From contig CAAGAO010000003.1 of the NCBI GenBank assembly GCA_900767835.1, positions 1 to 57,743 on the forward strand: a stretch of DNA of 57,743 nt, in the 5' to 3' direction. Below the pieces are notes generated by a model. That model worked only from the letters and a program-made list of their open reading frames with translations, made no database searches and was not told the origin of the DNA. The stretch is from Clostridia bacterium (lineage in GTDB: Bacteria; Bacillota; Clostridia; Christensenellales; UBA1242). Position 1 is the stretch's first letter, and each line of letters opens with the position of its first letter. Below are positions 8,110 through 17,531 of the stretch, in pieces. A program made the position numbers and the translations under genes.

Positions 8110-9780
8110 CTAAAGTGGTGAAGGTTTAAACTCTTTGATTGTATTTTGAATAGTATCTAATAATTTTATAAAATTAGAGAAATCTATTTTTTTATAGTTA
8201 TCGTAAACATACTTTGATAGTATTTCTTTACCAAAAAATTGCTCACCACCTTTTCTTGAAAAAATTTTATCATCTATTTTTATAGATAAAACATCATTAG
8301 GAAGTAAATCTTCTATTTCACATTCTTCTTTGCCATTGATTAAAGGTATTGTTGCAACATATAGATTAGTCGTTTCCGGTATTTTAGAACAATATGTTGT
8401 TTTAATTGAATTGATTATATCTTCACTATATTTTTTGTCTAAGTTATGAATTAGAACATTTAGGGGCTTATCTTTGGTTACTGTCTCGTTATCGTATAAT
8501 AATATACAGGGATTAGTAGAGGTGACTCCATATTTTTTTAGTTTCTTGTAGCATAAATATGGAGAGCCATTTTTAGTATAATAATTGTAACATTGCGTTA
8601 AGCAAGTTGCACCATCTTTATTCATATTAAAAAAATACTCTAATACTGGTGTTTTTCTTAAAAATGTAAAATTTAAAGAGAAAGTACCATTTTTGTTTTT
8701 CATTATTAATAATGGGTATTTTTCATAATTTGCCATTAATGCTGCCTTAATATATAAACTATCGGTTTTTCCTTCTGTTATAATTATAGGCTTAGAATTA
8801 CATAAAAAATTTTTATAGAACAAAAACAATTGATATTGTTTTTCTCTTGTATTTAAGCATCTAAAATTTCGTTTTTTTGTATTATTGTTATATTTATCTA
8901 TCAGATTGATAAAAGCAAACCTGCCTTCTAGCTGTTTTACTGAGGCTTTGTTTCCATTAATTTCAAATGTGTTGTTTTTATATAATGAAAGGGCCATGGC
9001 TTTTGTTTGTTTCGCAAAGTTTTTGTCAACATTAACTATTTTATTTACTGTTAATCCAGTGACTTTTTGCTTATGGTATTTATCTTGTATTCGGGTTTTT
9101 GCATTGTTAATTTTAAAACCTGCTCTTTCAATTAAATATTTTAATTCTAACAAAAAAATATCTTTATTGTTTATAAAATTCTTGTCGTTTGTTGAAAATG
9201 TTAAATCATCGGCATATCTAGTATAATCCAACTTATATTTTCTACATAATTTTAATATTCTGTTATCTACTGATTGAAATATTAAATTTGCTATAAATGG
9301 CGAAGTAGGGGCTCCTTGTGGCAAAGTGCCATTATAACAACAAAGAATAGCAATAATTTTAGAAACATCTTTAGACATTTCAAAATATTTATTATTCATA
9401 AAATATCCACGAACCCTACCAAAATGAAATGATTCAAAGAAATCTTTAAGATCAACATTTACAATGTATCTTTTATTTTTGTGAGGAATAGCATTGGTAA
9501 TAATATTTTTTCGTTTTTGAAAACCATGGCTTATTTTATTTACTATATTATTTTCTGAAAAAATTACTTCTTGTCGGTTTTCTAAAATGGTTAAAACTTT
9601 TCTTTGTATATTTGACAAAATTTTATTTGGAGAATAAATTTTTCGCTTATCACCATTTTTTTTAGGTATCTCAAAACAACTATAGCAATTTTGACTTTTT
9701 AACTTATAAAGAATATAAGTGATATTTCTTGGCTCCATATTTAATAAGTTTGCCAATTCGTAAATATCTTTAATAAACAT
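8110..9780 (-). CDS. Retron reverse transcriptase-TOPRIM fusion (Ec67-like)
   Basis: A 556-residue fusion. The N-terminal ~310 residues are a retron-type RT: FEIPKKNGDKRKIY, the FFESFHFGRVRGYF motif, LPQGAPTSPFIANLIF and the catalytic YTRYADDLTFS. Residues ~330-480 form a TOPRIM domain, with the glutamate in IIITEGKTDSLYIKAA and an acidic LLYDNE motif. RT-TOPRIM fusions are the hallmark of Ec67-type (Eco2) retrons, which are antiphage systems in which the RT-made msDNA holds the effector in check. The ncRNA and its promoter lie directly upstream. There are no separate effector genes, as expected for this type. Confidence 0.9.
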   Translation of the reverse strand: MFIKDIYELANLLNMEPRNITYILYKLKSQNCYSCFEIPKKNGDKRKIYSPNKILSNIQRKVLTILENRQEVIFSENNIVNKISHGFQKRKNIITNAIPHKNKRYIVNVDLKDFFESFHFGRVRGYFMNNKYFEMSKDVSKIIAILCCYNGTLPQGAPTSPFIANLIFQSVDNRILKLCRKYKLDYTRYADDLTFSTNDKNFINNKDIFLLELKYLIERAGFKINNAKTRIQDKYHKQKVTGLTVNKIVNVDKNFAKQTKAMALSLYKNNTFEINGNKASVKQLEGRFAFINLIDKYNNNTKKRNFRCLNTREKQYQLFLFYKNFLCNSKPIIITEGKTDSLYIKAALMANYEKYPLLIMKNKNGTFSLNFTFLRKTPVLEYFFNMNKDGATCLTQCYNYYTKNGSPYLCYKKLKKYGVTSTNPCILLYDNETVTKDKPLNVLIHNLDKKYSEDIINSIKTTYCSKIPETTNLYVATIPLINGKEECEIEDLLPNDVLSIKIDDKIFSRKGGEQFFGKEILSKYVYDNYKKIDFSNFIKLLDTIQNTIKEFKPSPL

Positions 9781-9805
9781 TGCAAACCTCTAATTTTAAA
9801 AAAAA

Positions 9806-9935
9806 CTGTATAACAACTCATTATGCTTTTATGTTAGCTTGTATTAAATGATTAATTGTAAAATTGTAGAGTGCAAGTATACCTACCATTTTTAAAAACA
9901 CATGCGATACGCATGTACAAAATCTTGTCATACAG
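9806..9935 (-). ncRNA. Retron msr-msd ncRNA
   Basis: On the minus strand an 11-nt a1 repeat (CTGTATGACAA, 9925-9935) pairs fully with an a2 repeat (TTGTTATACAG, 9806-9816), with one G-U. Just after a1 comes AGATTTTGT, then a perfect 7-bp hairpin ACATGCG/CGCATGT (9900-9916), the order expected for an msr with a branching guanosine. The msd part (~9817-9890) is AT-rich, with weaker pairing such as ATTAA/TTAAT. A consensus promoter ends about ten bases upstream of a1, and the RT start codon is 26 bases beyond a2. Exact ends and the branch G are not proven. Confidence 0.72.
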
Positions 9936-9943
9936 ATGTAAAA

Positions 9944-9972
9944 AATATATCATAAATAATTAAATATGTCAA
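9944..9972 (-). promoter_or_regulatory. Retron promoter
   Basis: On the minus strand TTGACA (9967-9972), a 17-bp spacer and TATATT (9944-9949) form a near-consensus sigma-A promoter. The predicted start near 9937 coincides with the first base of the ncRNA a1 repeat. Confidence 0.85.
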
Positions 9973-9975
9973 TTT

Positions 9976-10036
9976 AAAAAATCGCGACTGCAACACCTTT
10001 TGTAAAAATGAATTTTCCCTTGGTGTTCAAACGCGA
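9976..10036 (-). terminator. Long interrupted hairpin after the serine recombinase
   Basis: On the minus strand TCGCG and AACACC pair with GGTGTT and CGCGA across a ~24-nt loop with small internal loops, then six T follow (9976-9981). It lies between the recombinase stop and the retron promoter and probably ends the recombinase transcript. Confidence 0.55.
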
Positions 10037-10083
10037 CTTCGATTGGCGGGGCATATAGTTTTCGAATACGGAAGCAAGAGAAA

Positions 10084-11568
10084 TTATATGAAAATGCTGA
10101 TATTCCTAGCAATTATCTCGGTTTTGCACTTTGTTATATATTCTTTTACATATTCTTGTTTTGCTACCAAATCAAAAGATTTATATTCAACATTATAAGG
10201 ATTTTCCAAATATATTTCAATGTTTTGGTCGTCAATAAAAATTTTCTTCACCAAGTAATACGCAAAATTTATACCATTAAGTGTAAGTGATTTTTGAAAG
10301 AATTTTCTAATATATGCTTTTGTATGTCTAATATTATCCTTATTATTTTCTAAATATATAATCGCTTTTAGTTCACTTATTCTATTTTCTAACACTTTAA
10401 TTCTATCGTTGGTTTTTTCAGCGTATATTCCATTTTCAACAGCTTTAACTAAATTATTCAAAGATGTCTCACATCTTTGTTTTTCGTATTCACTAGATTT
10501 TACTAAATTTATATTTTTCTTTTGCTTATTTTTATTAAGCAAAGTTGTAGCAATAGTTTCAATATTTGTTTCGTTTGTAATAAATGGCTTTATAAAAGAA
10601 GTTAGGTAATCTTCTAAAATTTCTTTTCTGTATGTTATTGAATCACAAGTGTGATATTTTCGTTTTTGAGAACATTTGTAATATCTATGAACTTTGTTGC
10701 CTTTTGAAGTTCCACTATCTGCAAAATACACACTGCCACAATTTTTGCAAAATATTTTGCCTTTATAGTGATATGGCTCTAAATCACTTTTCCCATATCT
10801 ATTCAATTCCAAAATTCTATTTGCTTTTACATATATTGCTTTGTCTATAATTGGTGGATAAACATCACAATAATATTCACCATTGCACAAATACATACCT
10901 GTATAATATTCTTGCTTTAAAATATGATACACATGTTTTTCGTTAAATTTTTGATTACTTTTATACAATACTTTTTTCTTGTTTAATTTTTTGGCAATGT
11001 CTTTGCCAATAGTTCCCAAAGAATATTCTTTAAAAATAAATTTAACTATTTTCGCCTCTTCTTCATTCACTTCAAGTTTATGATTGATATTGTTATATCC
11101 ATAAGGACGAACTCCACCTTGATAATTACCTTTAAGTCTAGTTTCTCGCATACCTCGTTTAACTTTTTGAGATAATTCGGCAGAGTAGTATTGATTAAGT
11201 CCTTCAAGCAAACTCTCTAAAATAATTCCCTCAGGTGTATCAGGGATATTTTCCATCGCTGAAATTACACTAATACCTTTATCTCTCAAACTTTTCTTGT
11301 GAATAACTGACTCGTATTTATTTCTGCTAAATCTATCAAACTTGTACACTAAAACATAGTCCCATTCCTTATTGTTGCTATCTTTTAACATTCTTTTAAA
11401 GTCAGGTCGGTTATCCGTTGTTCCAGAAATGGCTCTATCAATGTAATTTCCTACAATTTTAATGTCGTGCTTTTCAGCATACTCGTTGCAAACTCTAAGT
11501 TGTCCTTCAATACTTTGTTCTGTTTGGTTGTCGCAAGAATACCTTGCGTAAATCACTGCATTCTTCAT
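10084..11568 (-). CDS. Large serine recombinase
   Basis: A 494-residue site-specific recombinase. The N-terminal resolvase-type domain carries the catalytic serine S11 in YARYS and the conserved arginine region YKFDRFSRNKYES. A recombinase domain follows (residues ~150-260, RPYGYNN), then a zinc ribbon (CKNCGSVYF...YYKC...C) and a C-terminal coiled coil. Such enzymes integrate or excise elements through short att sites. It has its own RBS (AAGGAG) and lies inside the defence cassette, so it is a candidate for moving the cassette. No att core is evident. Length is normal for the family. Confidence 0.9.
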   Translation of the reverse strand: MKNAVIYARYSCDNQTEQSIEGQLRVCNEYAEKHDIKIVGNYIDRAISGTTDNRPDFKRMLKDSNNKEWDYVLVYKFDRFSRNKYESVIHKKSLRDKGISVISAMENIPDTPEGIILESLLEGLNQYYSAELSQKVKRGMRETRLKGNYQGGVRPYGYNNINHKLEVNEEEAKIVKFIFKEYSLGTIGKDIAKKLNKKKVLYKSNQKFNEKHVYHILKQEYYTGMYLCNGEYYCDVYPPIIDKAIYVKANRILELNRYGKSDLEPYHYKGKIFCKNCGSVYFADSGTSKGNKVHRYYKCSQKRKYHTCDSITYRKEILEDYLTSFIKPFITNETNIETIATTLLNKNKQKKNINLVKSSEYEKQRCETSLNNLVKAVENGIYAEKTNDRIKVLENRISELKAIIYLENNKDNIRHTKAYIRKFFQKSLTLNGINFAYYLVKKIFIDDQNIEIYLENPYNVEYKSFDLVAKQEYVKEYITKCKTEIIARNISIFI

Positions 11569-11751
11569 TTGTTATTTCTCCTTACATAATATTTAGGTGT
11601 AAAACCTAAGGTAATTATATAATAAAGAGAGTTTACGTTTGACAATATCACATTATATAGTTGCTTTTGATATGTCTATTATCGCTTATTTTCTGCTTTT
11701 AATGAAAATAAAATATCTTTTAGATAAACTTTTAACCTTGATTTTTTAAAC

Positions 11752-11783
11752 AAAAAGAAAAGGTATTAAACCTTTCCTTTTTG
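11752..11783 (-). terminator. Terminator after the nucleotidyltransferase gene
   Basis: AAAAGAAAAGG and CCTTTCCTTTT pair over 11 positions with one mismatch around a 7-nt loop. A/T runs flank both sides. It begins just after the stop at 11790 on the minus strand. Confidence 0.6.
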
Positions 11784-11789
11784 ATGAAG

Positions 11790-12413
11790 TTAATTATTGC
11801 TTTCAAAAATTTCTAAAATTGTTTGGTAAAAGATTATTCTAGATTTTTTATTCGGTTCCGAATTTTTCTTCTCCAAATATACTTCTTTAACATAATCCCA
11901 ATTAACATTATCTTTAACCCATTGAATCATTGCTCTATAATTCTTCTTAATGGGTCTAAGGGCCCAAGAATAATTATTCGGTTTAATAAATTTAATATAT
12001 TCTTGTCTTTCATATCCGTTTTCATCACTATAATAATTTACAATAGCGAAATCATAACTATATATGATTTTTTGATTATCAATTCTCTTGATTGTGAATA
12101 CTGATGTGGAATCGTTACAATTTTTAAACTTATTTGGCAAACATTTATTAAATGCTTCCATAATAGTTCTTTTTATTGTTTTAGCATTGTCAAGTTCATT
12201 GTTAATGCTTTGGAGTTCAATATTGTAATCCAAATCAAAACCTTGGTTACCATTTTTTATTCTTGTTACTAAGTTCCTTTGATTGCTAGCGCTACCAATC
12301 AAATGATATTGAAAGCTGATTTTGCCTTTAAGAAACTTTTGTACTTTATGAATTACCTCCTCAATTTCCAATTTCGCAATTTTTACTTCATTTTTTGTGA
12401 CATATTCAAACAT
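11790..12413 (-). CDS. Orphan nucleotidyltransferase-fold protein
   Basis: A 207-residue protein with the polymerase-beta-type signature: GS at 40-41 (LIGSASNQRN), DxD at D60 and D62 (FDLDYNI), and a third acidic residue D121 in YSYDFAIVNY. This is the catalytic triad of nucleotidyltransferases, a fold used by CD-NTases, tRNA nucleotidyltransferases and MNT-type antitoxins. It is divergently oriented from gajA with about 215 bp between them and has its own terminator. No effector or HEPN partner is adjacent. A defence role is inferred only from its location; the substrate is unknown. Confidence 0.7.
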   Translation of the reverse strand: MFEYVTKNEVKIAKLEIEEVIHKVQKFLKGKISFQYHLIGSASNQRNLVTRIKNGNQGFDLDYNIELQSINNELDNAKTIKRTIMEAFNKCLPNKFKNCNDSTSVFTIKRIDNQKIIYSYDFAIVNYYSDENGYERQEYIKFIKPNNYSWALRPIKKNYRAMIQWVKDNVNWDYVKEVYLEKKNSEPNKKSRIIFYQTILEIFESNN

Positions 12414-12629
12414 ATTATCACACCTCCAAAAAATAATTTTTGGGGAGGGAGAAAAGATATTATTCTTTTCAGTGATTTATGTAGAGCTTCATAAATCATT
12501 TTATTATATATCATTTTTTAATTTTTTTCAACCCTTAGTCAATCTGTGTATAATTAAACAGTACACTTGTATTTTAATGAATTTTTTGATATTATATATA
12601 TAATTTCAACAAGGTGTAAAAGGTGTAAT

Positions 12630-14768
12630 ATGTACTTAAAAAGTTTTAAAATATGCAATTTCCGTAAATTCCGTAACAATAATAATTTGGTAAAATTTGC
12701 TGAGGGTGTTTCATGTAAAAATATATCTGAAGATATTGAAGATGAAAAAATAAATGTGTCACCTAATATGACATTAATTGTCGGTAAAAATAATAGCGGG
12801 AAAACGACAATAATTAACGCTCTTGATATTTTAATCAATAAGGGTAGATTTAGATGTGACGATTTTAATGTGTATTATTTACGCGATCTTTTTGATGCAT
12901 ATAAACAGAATCCAACGGATGAAGTTATTAAAGATAATTCACCTACTTTGGAATTTGAGTTTGAAATTGGTTTTAATGGTGAAAATGAAATGGATGTTCT
13001 TAGTAATCTATACCAAGTTTTATCTATTTCAGATATTGAGAGTGATGCATGTATCATTAAAATTAAATATGAGATAACGGAAAATGCTAATTTTGTTAAA
13101 AATGTATCAAATTTAATCTCTCAATTAAGTTGTAAAGACGAACAATTAATTTTTGATAAGTTTAAAAATTTAATTAACGAGACGGAATTCACTATAAACT
13201 ACTATAATAGTTTGAATGAAAAAATTACTAATTTTAAAATAAGTGACTTGGTTGAATTAACATATATTCGAGCAAATAATATAAGAGAAGAAGGCTGTCT
13301 AACAAAAGCATTTGCCAAAATTGTTGAGTGTAAATATCAAAATGAAAGAAATACAGAACAAATACCCGATTTAGATGATGAAATTGATAATGTTAATAAA
13401 ACTTTGACGAACTATATGGAAAAAACACATTCTGAAAGATTTAATAAAACCATAAAAAAAATGATAGATGACAAAAAATTGCAAGTTTTACTTAAATCAA
13501 ACTTGAGCGTTAGAAGTTTACTTAATACTGTTATCAAATACTATTTTGTGGAAAGAAATAATGAAATTCCAGAAGATCAATTTGGACTTGGCTTTACTAA
13601 TTTGATAATGATAGTGGCAGAAATTTTGGAGTATATGGAAAAATATCCAAATACGGCTTATAATAGTCAAATTAATTTAATTGCAATAGAAGAACCAGAG
13701 ACTTTTATGCACCCACAAATGCAAGAACAGTTTATTGATAAAATCAATGAAACTATTAGTGACTTATTACATACAAACAAAAAAAATATTAATAGTCAAC
13801 TTATAATAACTACACATTCAGCACATATAGTAAATAACAAGATTCAAACTGGCGGTACATTTAATAATATAAATTATGTAAAAGAAGAAAATAAAGTATC
13901 CAAAATAATAATTTTAAATGACGAAGATATTTCTAAGTTAACAAAAGCTGATTTGAAAAATTTAAAAAATATCGAAACAAATGATGATATAGAAAAGTAT
14001 AACGATTACTTAAATTTTGAATTTATTAAAAAGCATATCATACATAATTTAACAGACATATTTTTTGCAGATGCACTTATTTTTGTAGAAGGAATATGCG
14101 AGTATCATCTTTTAAAATATTATATAAGTAAGGATGATAAATTAAATAAACAATATATTTCTATTGTTCTTATTGATGGTGCACATGCTAAAATGTATGA
14201 TAAACTTATTAGTTTAATCAATATTCCAACACTTATTATTACAGATCTTGACATTCATCGAAATCCCAAAGAAAAAGGTGAAAAATATGAAGAAGGAGAT
14301 GATACTCTTGTAGGAGACTATATTCAAATAACAAGTTTGGAAGGTAGAAAAACCACTAATGAAACATTGAAAGAATATTTGGGCTCTGATAAAAAGTTAG
14401 AAGAATATGATTACTATGAAAAAAATAATTTAAAAGTTGTTTTTCAAAAAGAATGTGAAGGAGTATATCCTACAAGTTTTGAAGAATCTTTTCTATTATT
14501 AAATATGGATTGTCAAGAACTTAATGACATTTTAAAAGAATTAAAACCTACCATATTCTCAAAAATAGGTGATAAAAAAATAAAAGATAACTCTTTTCAA
14601 TGGCAGTGTAAGTTAAGCAATGATAAAGCAAGGTTTGCAAATATGGTCTTGTATAAAGAGATGACAAAAAAGGATGATTCGCAAAATATTTTCAAATTGC
14701 CAAATTATATAAAGGATGGTTTAAATTTTATTAAGGAAAAATTGGAGGAAGAAAATGGATTACAATAA
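12630..14768 (+). CDS. gajA: Gabija GajA: ABC-type ATPase-TOPRIM nuclease
   Basis: A 712-residue OLD-family protein. Walker A is at residues 52-60 (GKNNSGKTT) after an SMC-like N-terminus; Walker B is IAIEEPETFMHP, and a switch histidine lies in IITTHSAHIV. The C-terminal TOPRIM domain has IFVEGICEYHLL and LIITDLDIH. GajA forms a tetramer with GajB that cuts DNA during phage infection. The ATG at 12630 follows AAAAGGTG; an upstream TTG frame from 12567 lacks support. It overlaps gajB by 14 bases. At 712 residues it is longer than the well-studied GajA (about 580), with extra sequence in the ATPase domain and the TOPRIM region. Confidence 0.87.
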   Translation: MYLKSFKICNFRKFRNNNNLVKFAEGVSCKNISEDIEDEKINVSPNMTLIVGKNNSGKTTIINALDILINKGRFRCDDFNVYYLRDLFDAYKQNPTDEVIKDNSPTLEFEFEIGFNGENEMDVLSNLYQVLSISDIESDACIIKIKYEITENANFVKNVSNLISQLSCKDEQLIFDKFKNLINETEFTINYYNSLNEKITNFKISDLVELTYIRANNIREEGCLTKAFAKIVECKYQNERNTEQIPDLDDEIDNVNKTLTNYMEKTHSERFNKTIKKMIDDKKLQVLLKSNLSVRSLLNTVIKYYFVERNNEIPEDQFGLGFTNLIMIVAEILEYMEKYPNTAYNSQINLIAIEEPETFMHPQMQEQFIDKINETISDLLHTNKKNINSQLIITTHSAHIVNNKIQTGGTFNNINYVKEENKVSKIIILNDEDISKLTKADLKNLKNIETNDDIEKYNDYLNFEFIKKHIIHNLTDIFFADALIFVEGICEYHLLKYYISKDDKLNKQYISIVLIDGAHAKMYDKLISLINIPTLIITDLDIHRNPKEKGEKYEEGDDTLVGDYIQITSLEGRKTTNETLKEYLGSDKKLEEYDYYEKNNLKVVFQKECEGVYPTSFEESFLLLNMDCQELNDILKELKPTIFSKIGDKKIKDNSFQWQCKLSNDKARFANMVLYKEMTKKDDSQNIFKLPNYIKDGLNFIKEKLEEENGLQ

Positions 14769-16731
14769 TTTATCAATTTCTCCGGAAAATAAAACAATTG
14801 AAAATAATATTTTAGAGAGTGTTTATAGATGTGTTGATAGCAAGAAAAGTTTTTTATATGATACGGGTGCCGGTGCAGGTAAGACATATGCACTAAAAGA
14901 AACATTAGTGTATATTTTGAAAAACTACGGGGAAAGTTTAAAGAAACTTAATCAGAATATTTTATGTATCACTTATACAAATGTAGCTGTAAATGAAATT
15001 AAAGATCGTCTAGGAAATACAAGTATTGTATTAGTCTCTACTATTCACGAAAGAATATGGAACATAATAAAAAGATTCCAAAATGAATTAAGATTACTTC
15101 ATAAGGATAAGTTGCAAGAAGAAATAACATCCATAAAAACATTTCTTGAAAACGATGATAAATCTAAATGGTACAGGTGTGTAGATACATTATTATTTGA
15201 TAATGTGCTTTTTAATCATATTGAAGATTATTATAAGAGTGCTAAAAAAGGAACTGCCGAATTTAAAAGTGATTTTATTCAACAATATTTTTCAAATTTT
15301 AATATTACAAATATTTCAAATTTTAAATCTACAATAGGAAAACTAATTCGCAAACAAAAATATGAGGAAGCATTATCAAAAATGGATCAATTGACAAGTA
15401 AACAAATTGTATATGATCACAAATATAATAATGATCAATTAGAAAAACTTATGATCAGTCATGACACACTTCTTGATTATGCGTTTCAATTAATTTTAAA
15501 ATATGAAAAATTGCAAAAAATACTAGCAGATAAGTACCCTTTCATATTTGTAGATGAATATCAAGATACAAATGAAAAAATAGTCAAATTAATAAATTTA
15601 ATAAAAAATCAATCTGAAAAAATAGGAAAACCTGTATGTATTGGTTATTTTGGTGATAGCAAGCAAAGTATTTATAATGATGGCATTGGTTCTGAAATAT
15701 ATGAATTAGTTAAAGAATATTGTAAAATTGAAAATAATTTTAATAGAAGGTCATGTTCTGAAATAGTTAATTATGCGAATAAAATTAGAAATGATTCAAT
15801 ATCTCAAATATCAATTTTTGAGAATTTTCATACTGATAATTGTAAATTCTTTAATCAAAATTTTGATAATGATACATTAGAAACAATCAAAAAAGATTGG
15901 AATATTTCTATTGATAATAAGTTGCATTGTTTTGTGTTAAAAAATGATATTGTGGCAGAAAAGAATTTATTCAAATCAGTTTATGATGCTTTTAGCTCTT
16001 GTACACACTTTGAACAAATAAGTACTGAATTGTTAAGTGAAGATGAATTTAAGTTGGGAGAAATTGAATTATTGTTTAAAAGGATACTTGCATTTAAAAA
16101 GAATTCATTAAATCCAAAATCAATGGTTTATAATTTTATTGACTTAAAAAATAAATCATATACAATTAATAATATAAAAGATTTAATTAATAAAATTAAA
16201 GAGATTAATGGGGATATATTATCTGATTACAGCAAATCATTTTTTGAAACATTCAAAGATAATAAAGATATTATTAAACATGTATTAAAAGATAGTTCCA
16301 TAGAAAACTTTGAGAGCTTTAAAACAAAAATTACTATGGTGCTATTTAAAAATGATGAAAATCCGAATTTGGATATATTTTTAACTCTAAAGATGGATGA
16401 ATTAGATAATTGGTACAAATATATTTCTAGAGATTTTGAAGACAAAGAAGTTATCTACCAAACGATACATAGTTCAAAAGGCTTGCAATATGATAATGTT
16501 GTGATAACATTAGAAGATGATTTTGCAAGGGACCATAAATATTTTTCTAGATTCTTTGAATACTATGATTGCGAAAATGAGTTAGATGTTGATAATAAAA
16601 GAAAATATTTACAAGCTCAAAATTTGTTATATGTAGGGCTTACGCGTGCAATTAAAAACTTATTTATTTACTATAATTATGATCAATCAAACCAAAAGCT
16701 GAAAAACAATATTGATAGAATTTTCAACTAA
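14755..16731 (+). CDS. gajB: Gabija GajB: UvrD-like helicase
   Basis: A 658-residue superfamily 1 helicase. Motif I is DTGAGAGKTYAL (near residue 40), followed by ITYTNVAVNEI (Ia), FVDEYQDTNEK (II), FGDSKQSIYND (III), NNFNRRSCSEIVNYAN (IV), TIHSSKGLQYDNVVI (V) and YVGLTRAIKNLFIY (VI). All motifs look intact. In Gabija, GajB senses DNA ends and stimulates GajA. The start codon lies inside the gajA 3' end with GGAGGAAGAAA upstream. It is longer than the commonly studied GajB (about 490), because of a helical insertion between motifs Ia and II. Confidence 0.87.
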   Translation: MDYNNLSISPENKTIENNILESVYRCVDSKKSFLYDTGAGAGKTYALKETLVYILKNYGESLKKLNQNILCITYTNVAVNEIKDRLGNTSIVLVSTIHERIWNIIKRFQNELRLLHKDKLQEEITSIKTFLENDDKSKWYRCVDTLLFDNVLFNHIEDYYKSAKKGTAEFKSDFIQQYFSNFNITNISNFKSTIGKLIRKQKYEEALSKMDQLTSKQIVYDHKYNNDQLEKLMISHDTLLDYAFQLILKYEKLQKILADKYPFIFVDEYQDTNEKIVKLINLIKNQSEKIGKPVCIGYFGDSKQSIYNDGIGSEIYELVKEYCKIENNFNRRSCSEIVNYANKIRNDSISQISIFENFHTDNCKFFNQNFDNDTLETIKKDWNISIDNKLHCFVLKNDIVAEKNLFKSVYDAFSSCTHFEQISTELLSEDEFKLGEIELLFKRILAFKKNSLNPKSMVYNFIDLKNKSYTINNIKDLINKIKEINGDILSDYSKSFFETFKDNKDIIKHVLKDSSIENFESFKTKITMVLFKNDENPNLDIFLTLKMDELDNWYKYISRDFEDKEVIYQTIHSSKGLQYDNVVITLEDDFARDHKYFSRFFEYYDCENELDVDNKRKYLQAQNLLYVGLTRAIKNLFIYYNYDQSNQKLKNNIDRIFN

Positions 16732-16828
16732 AATATAAAATTTTAAATAATATAAAAACATTATCACTTACAAAATACCTGTATTTTTACCATAAATATG
16801 TATCTAAAATTTTGTCAGTAGAGAACTG

Positions 16829-16868
16829 TACGCACCCTAGTAAGAAATTATTAGGTTGCGTATTTTTC
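16829..16868 (+). terminator. Candidate Gabija terminator
   Basis: TACGCACCCTAG pairs with TAGGTTGCGTA with one interruption (16829-16862), followed by a T-rich tail ATTTTTCTT. It lies about 100 bases past the gajB stop. Confidence 0.6.
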
Positions 16869-16929
16869 TTATTACACGAATGTTTTGGAATTTCAATACC
16901 TTTTGAGTTCTCAAAACATCAAGAATATT

Positions 16930-16964
16930 AAGCACTTTGCACCAAAAAGCAAGGTGCTTTTTTT
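16930..16964 (+). terminator. Second terminator downstream of Gabija
   Basis: AAGCACTTTGC (16930-16940) pairs over 11 positions with GCAAGGTGCTT (16949-16959), including one G-T, and runs into a stretch of T. The 515-base gap from 16732 to 17246 also holds the terminator at 16829 and the right duplication arm, but no gene. Confidence 0.75.
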
Positions 16965-17081
16965 ATGTACACTCCTATTTATCTTTTCCATTCGTTGACC
17001 TTATCGTAGCAGTGTTTGGTTGCAGATGTAAATGGAAAAAAATATTGCTTAAACAATTAAATAGATTGAATCGAGAGTTTT

Positions 17082-17110
17082 AAGACTAGGCATATTGCCT
17101 GGTCTTTTTT
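17082..17110 (+). terminator. Terminator hairpin in the right arm
   Basis: AAGACTAGGC pairs with GCCTGGTCTT (10 pairs, one G-T) around ATATT, then four more T. It lies upstream of the mobile-element operon and resembles the 7968-7992 hairpin, so it may serve as a leader attenuator here. Confidence 0.7.
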
Positions 17111-17252
17111 GTTTAATTAAAATTTTCTTAACTTCAAAGACAATATTTTTTTCTTCTTCATTGACATCTGCATTGCAATCAAAGAGATAAAATTTACAAA
17201 CTCTGCTTTCGTTTGGTCTGCCGAAAGGCCAATCTAAATAGGAGGTTTGTAT

Positions 17253-17516
17253 ATGAATAAAGAAAATGAAAAGTATTCAATAAATAAATTGTATCTTAAT
17301 GAATTTCAATTCTTTAATGGTGAATATGATATCACTTTCAACATTGTAGACATTAACACTGAGAAAATGACTATCAAAGTTGCTGTAAGCAATCTTGGTA
17401 AAATTAGTGTTATTGAATACGATTTGAAAAGAGATAAAGACAACAATTTATACTTTGAATACGGTTGTCAGTTTGACAAAATTAGCATTGATGACTTTGA
17501 ACATGTTGAAGACTAA
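17253..17516 (+). CDS. Small mobile-element protein, 87 residues
   Basis: First gene of the plus-strand mobile operon. The ATG at 17253 is seven bases after GGAGG; an in-frame TTG at 17247 is too close to that site. The protein is acidic and probably beta-rich (DITFNIVDI, LGKISVIEYDLKRD) with no membrane segment. Its paralogue sits in the left arm at 7561-7824. I do not recognise the family. Confidence 0.75.
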   Translation: MNKENEKYSINKLYLNEFQFFNGEYDITFNIVDINTEKMTIKVAVSNLGKISVIEYDLKRDKDNNLYFEYGCQFDKISIDDFEHVED

Positions 17517-17531
17517 AAGGAGAAATTAAAA

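Noticed and set aside
9982..10036. Recombinase att site from the CGCGACT direct repeats
   Set aside because: The same bases pair as a terminator stem ending in six T, which is the simpler explanation.
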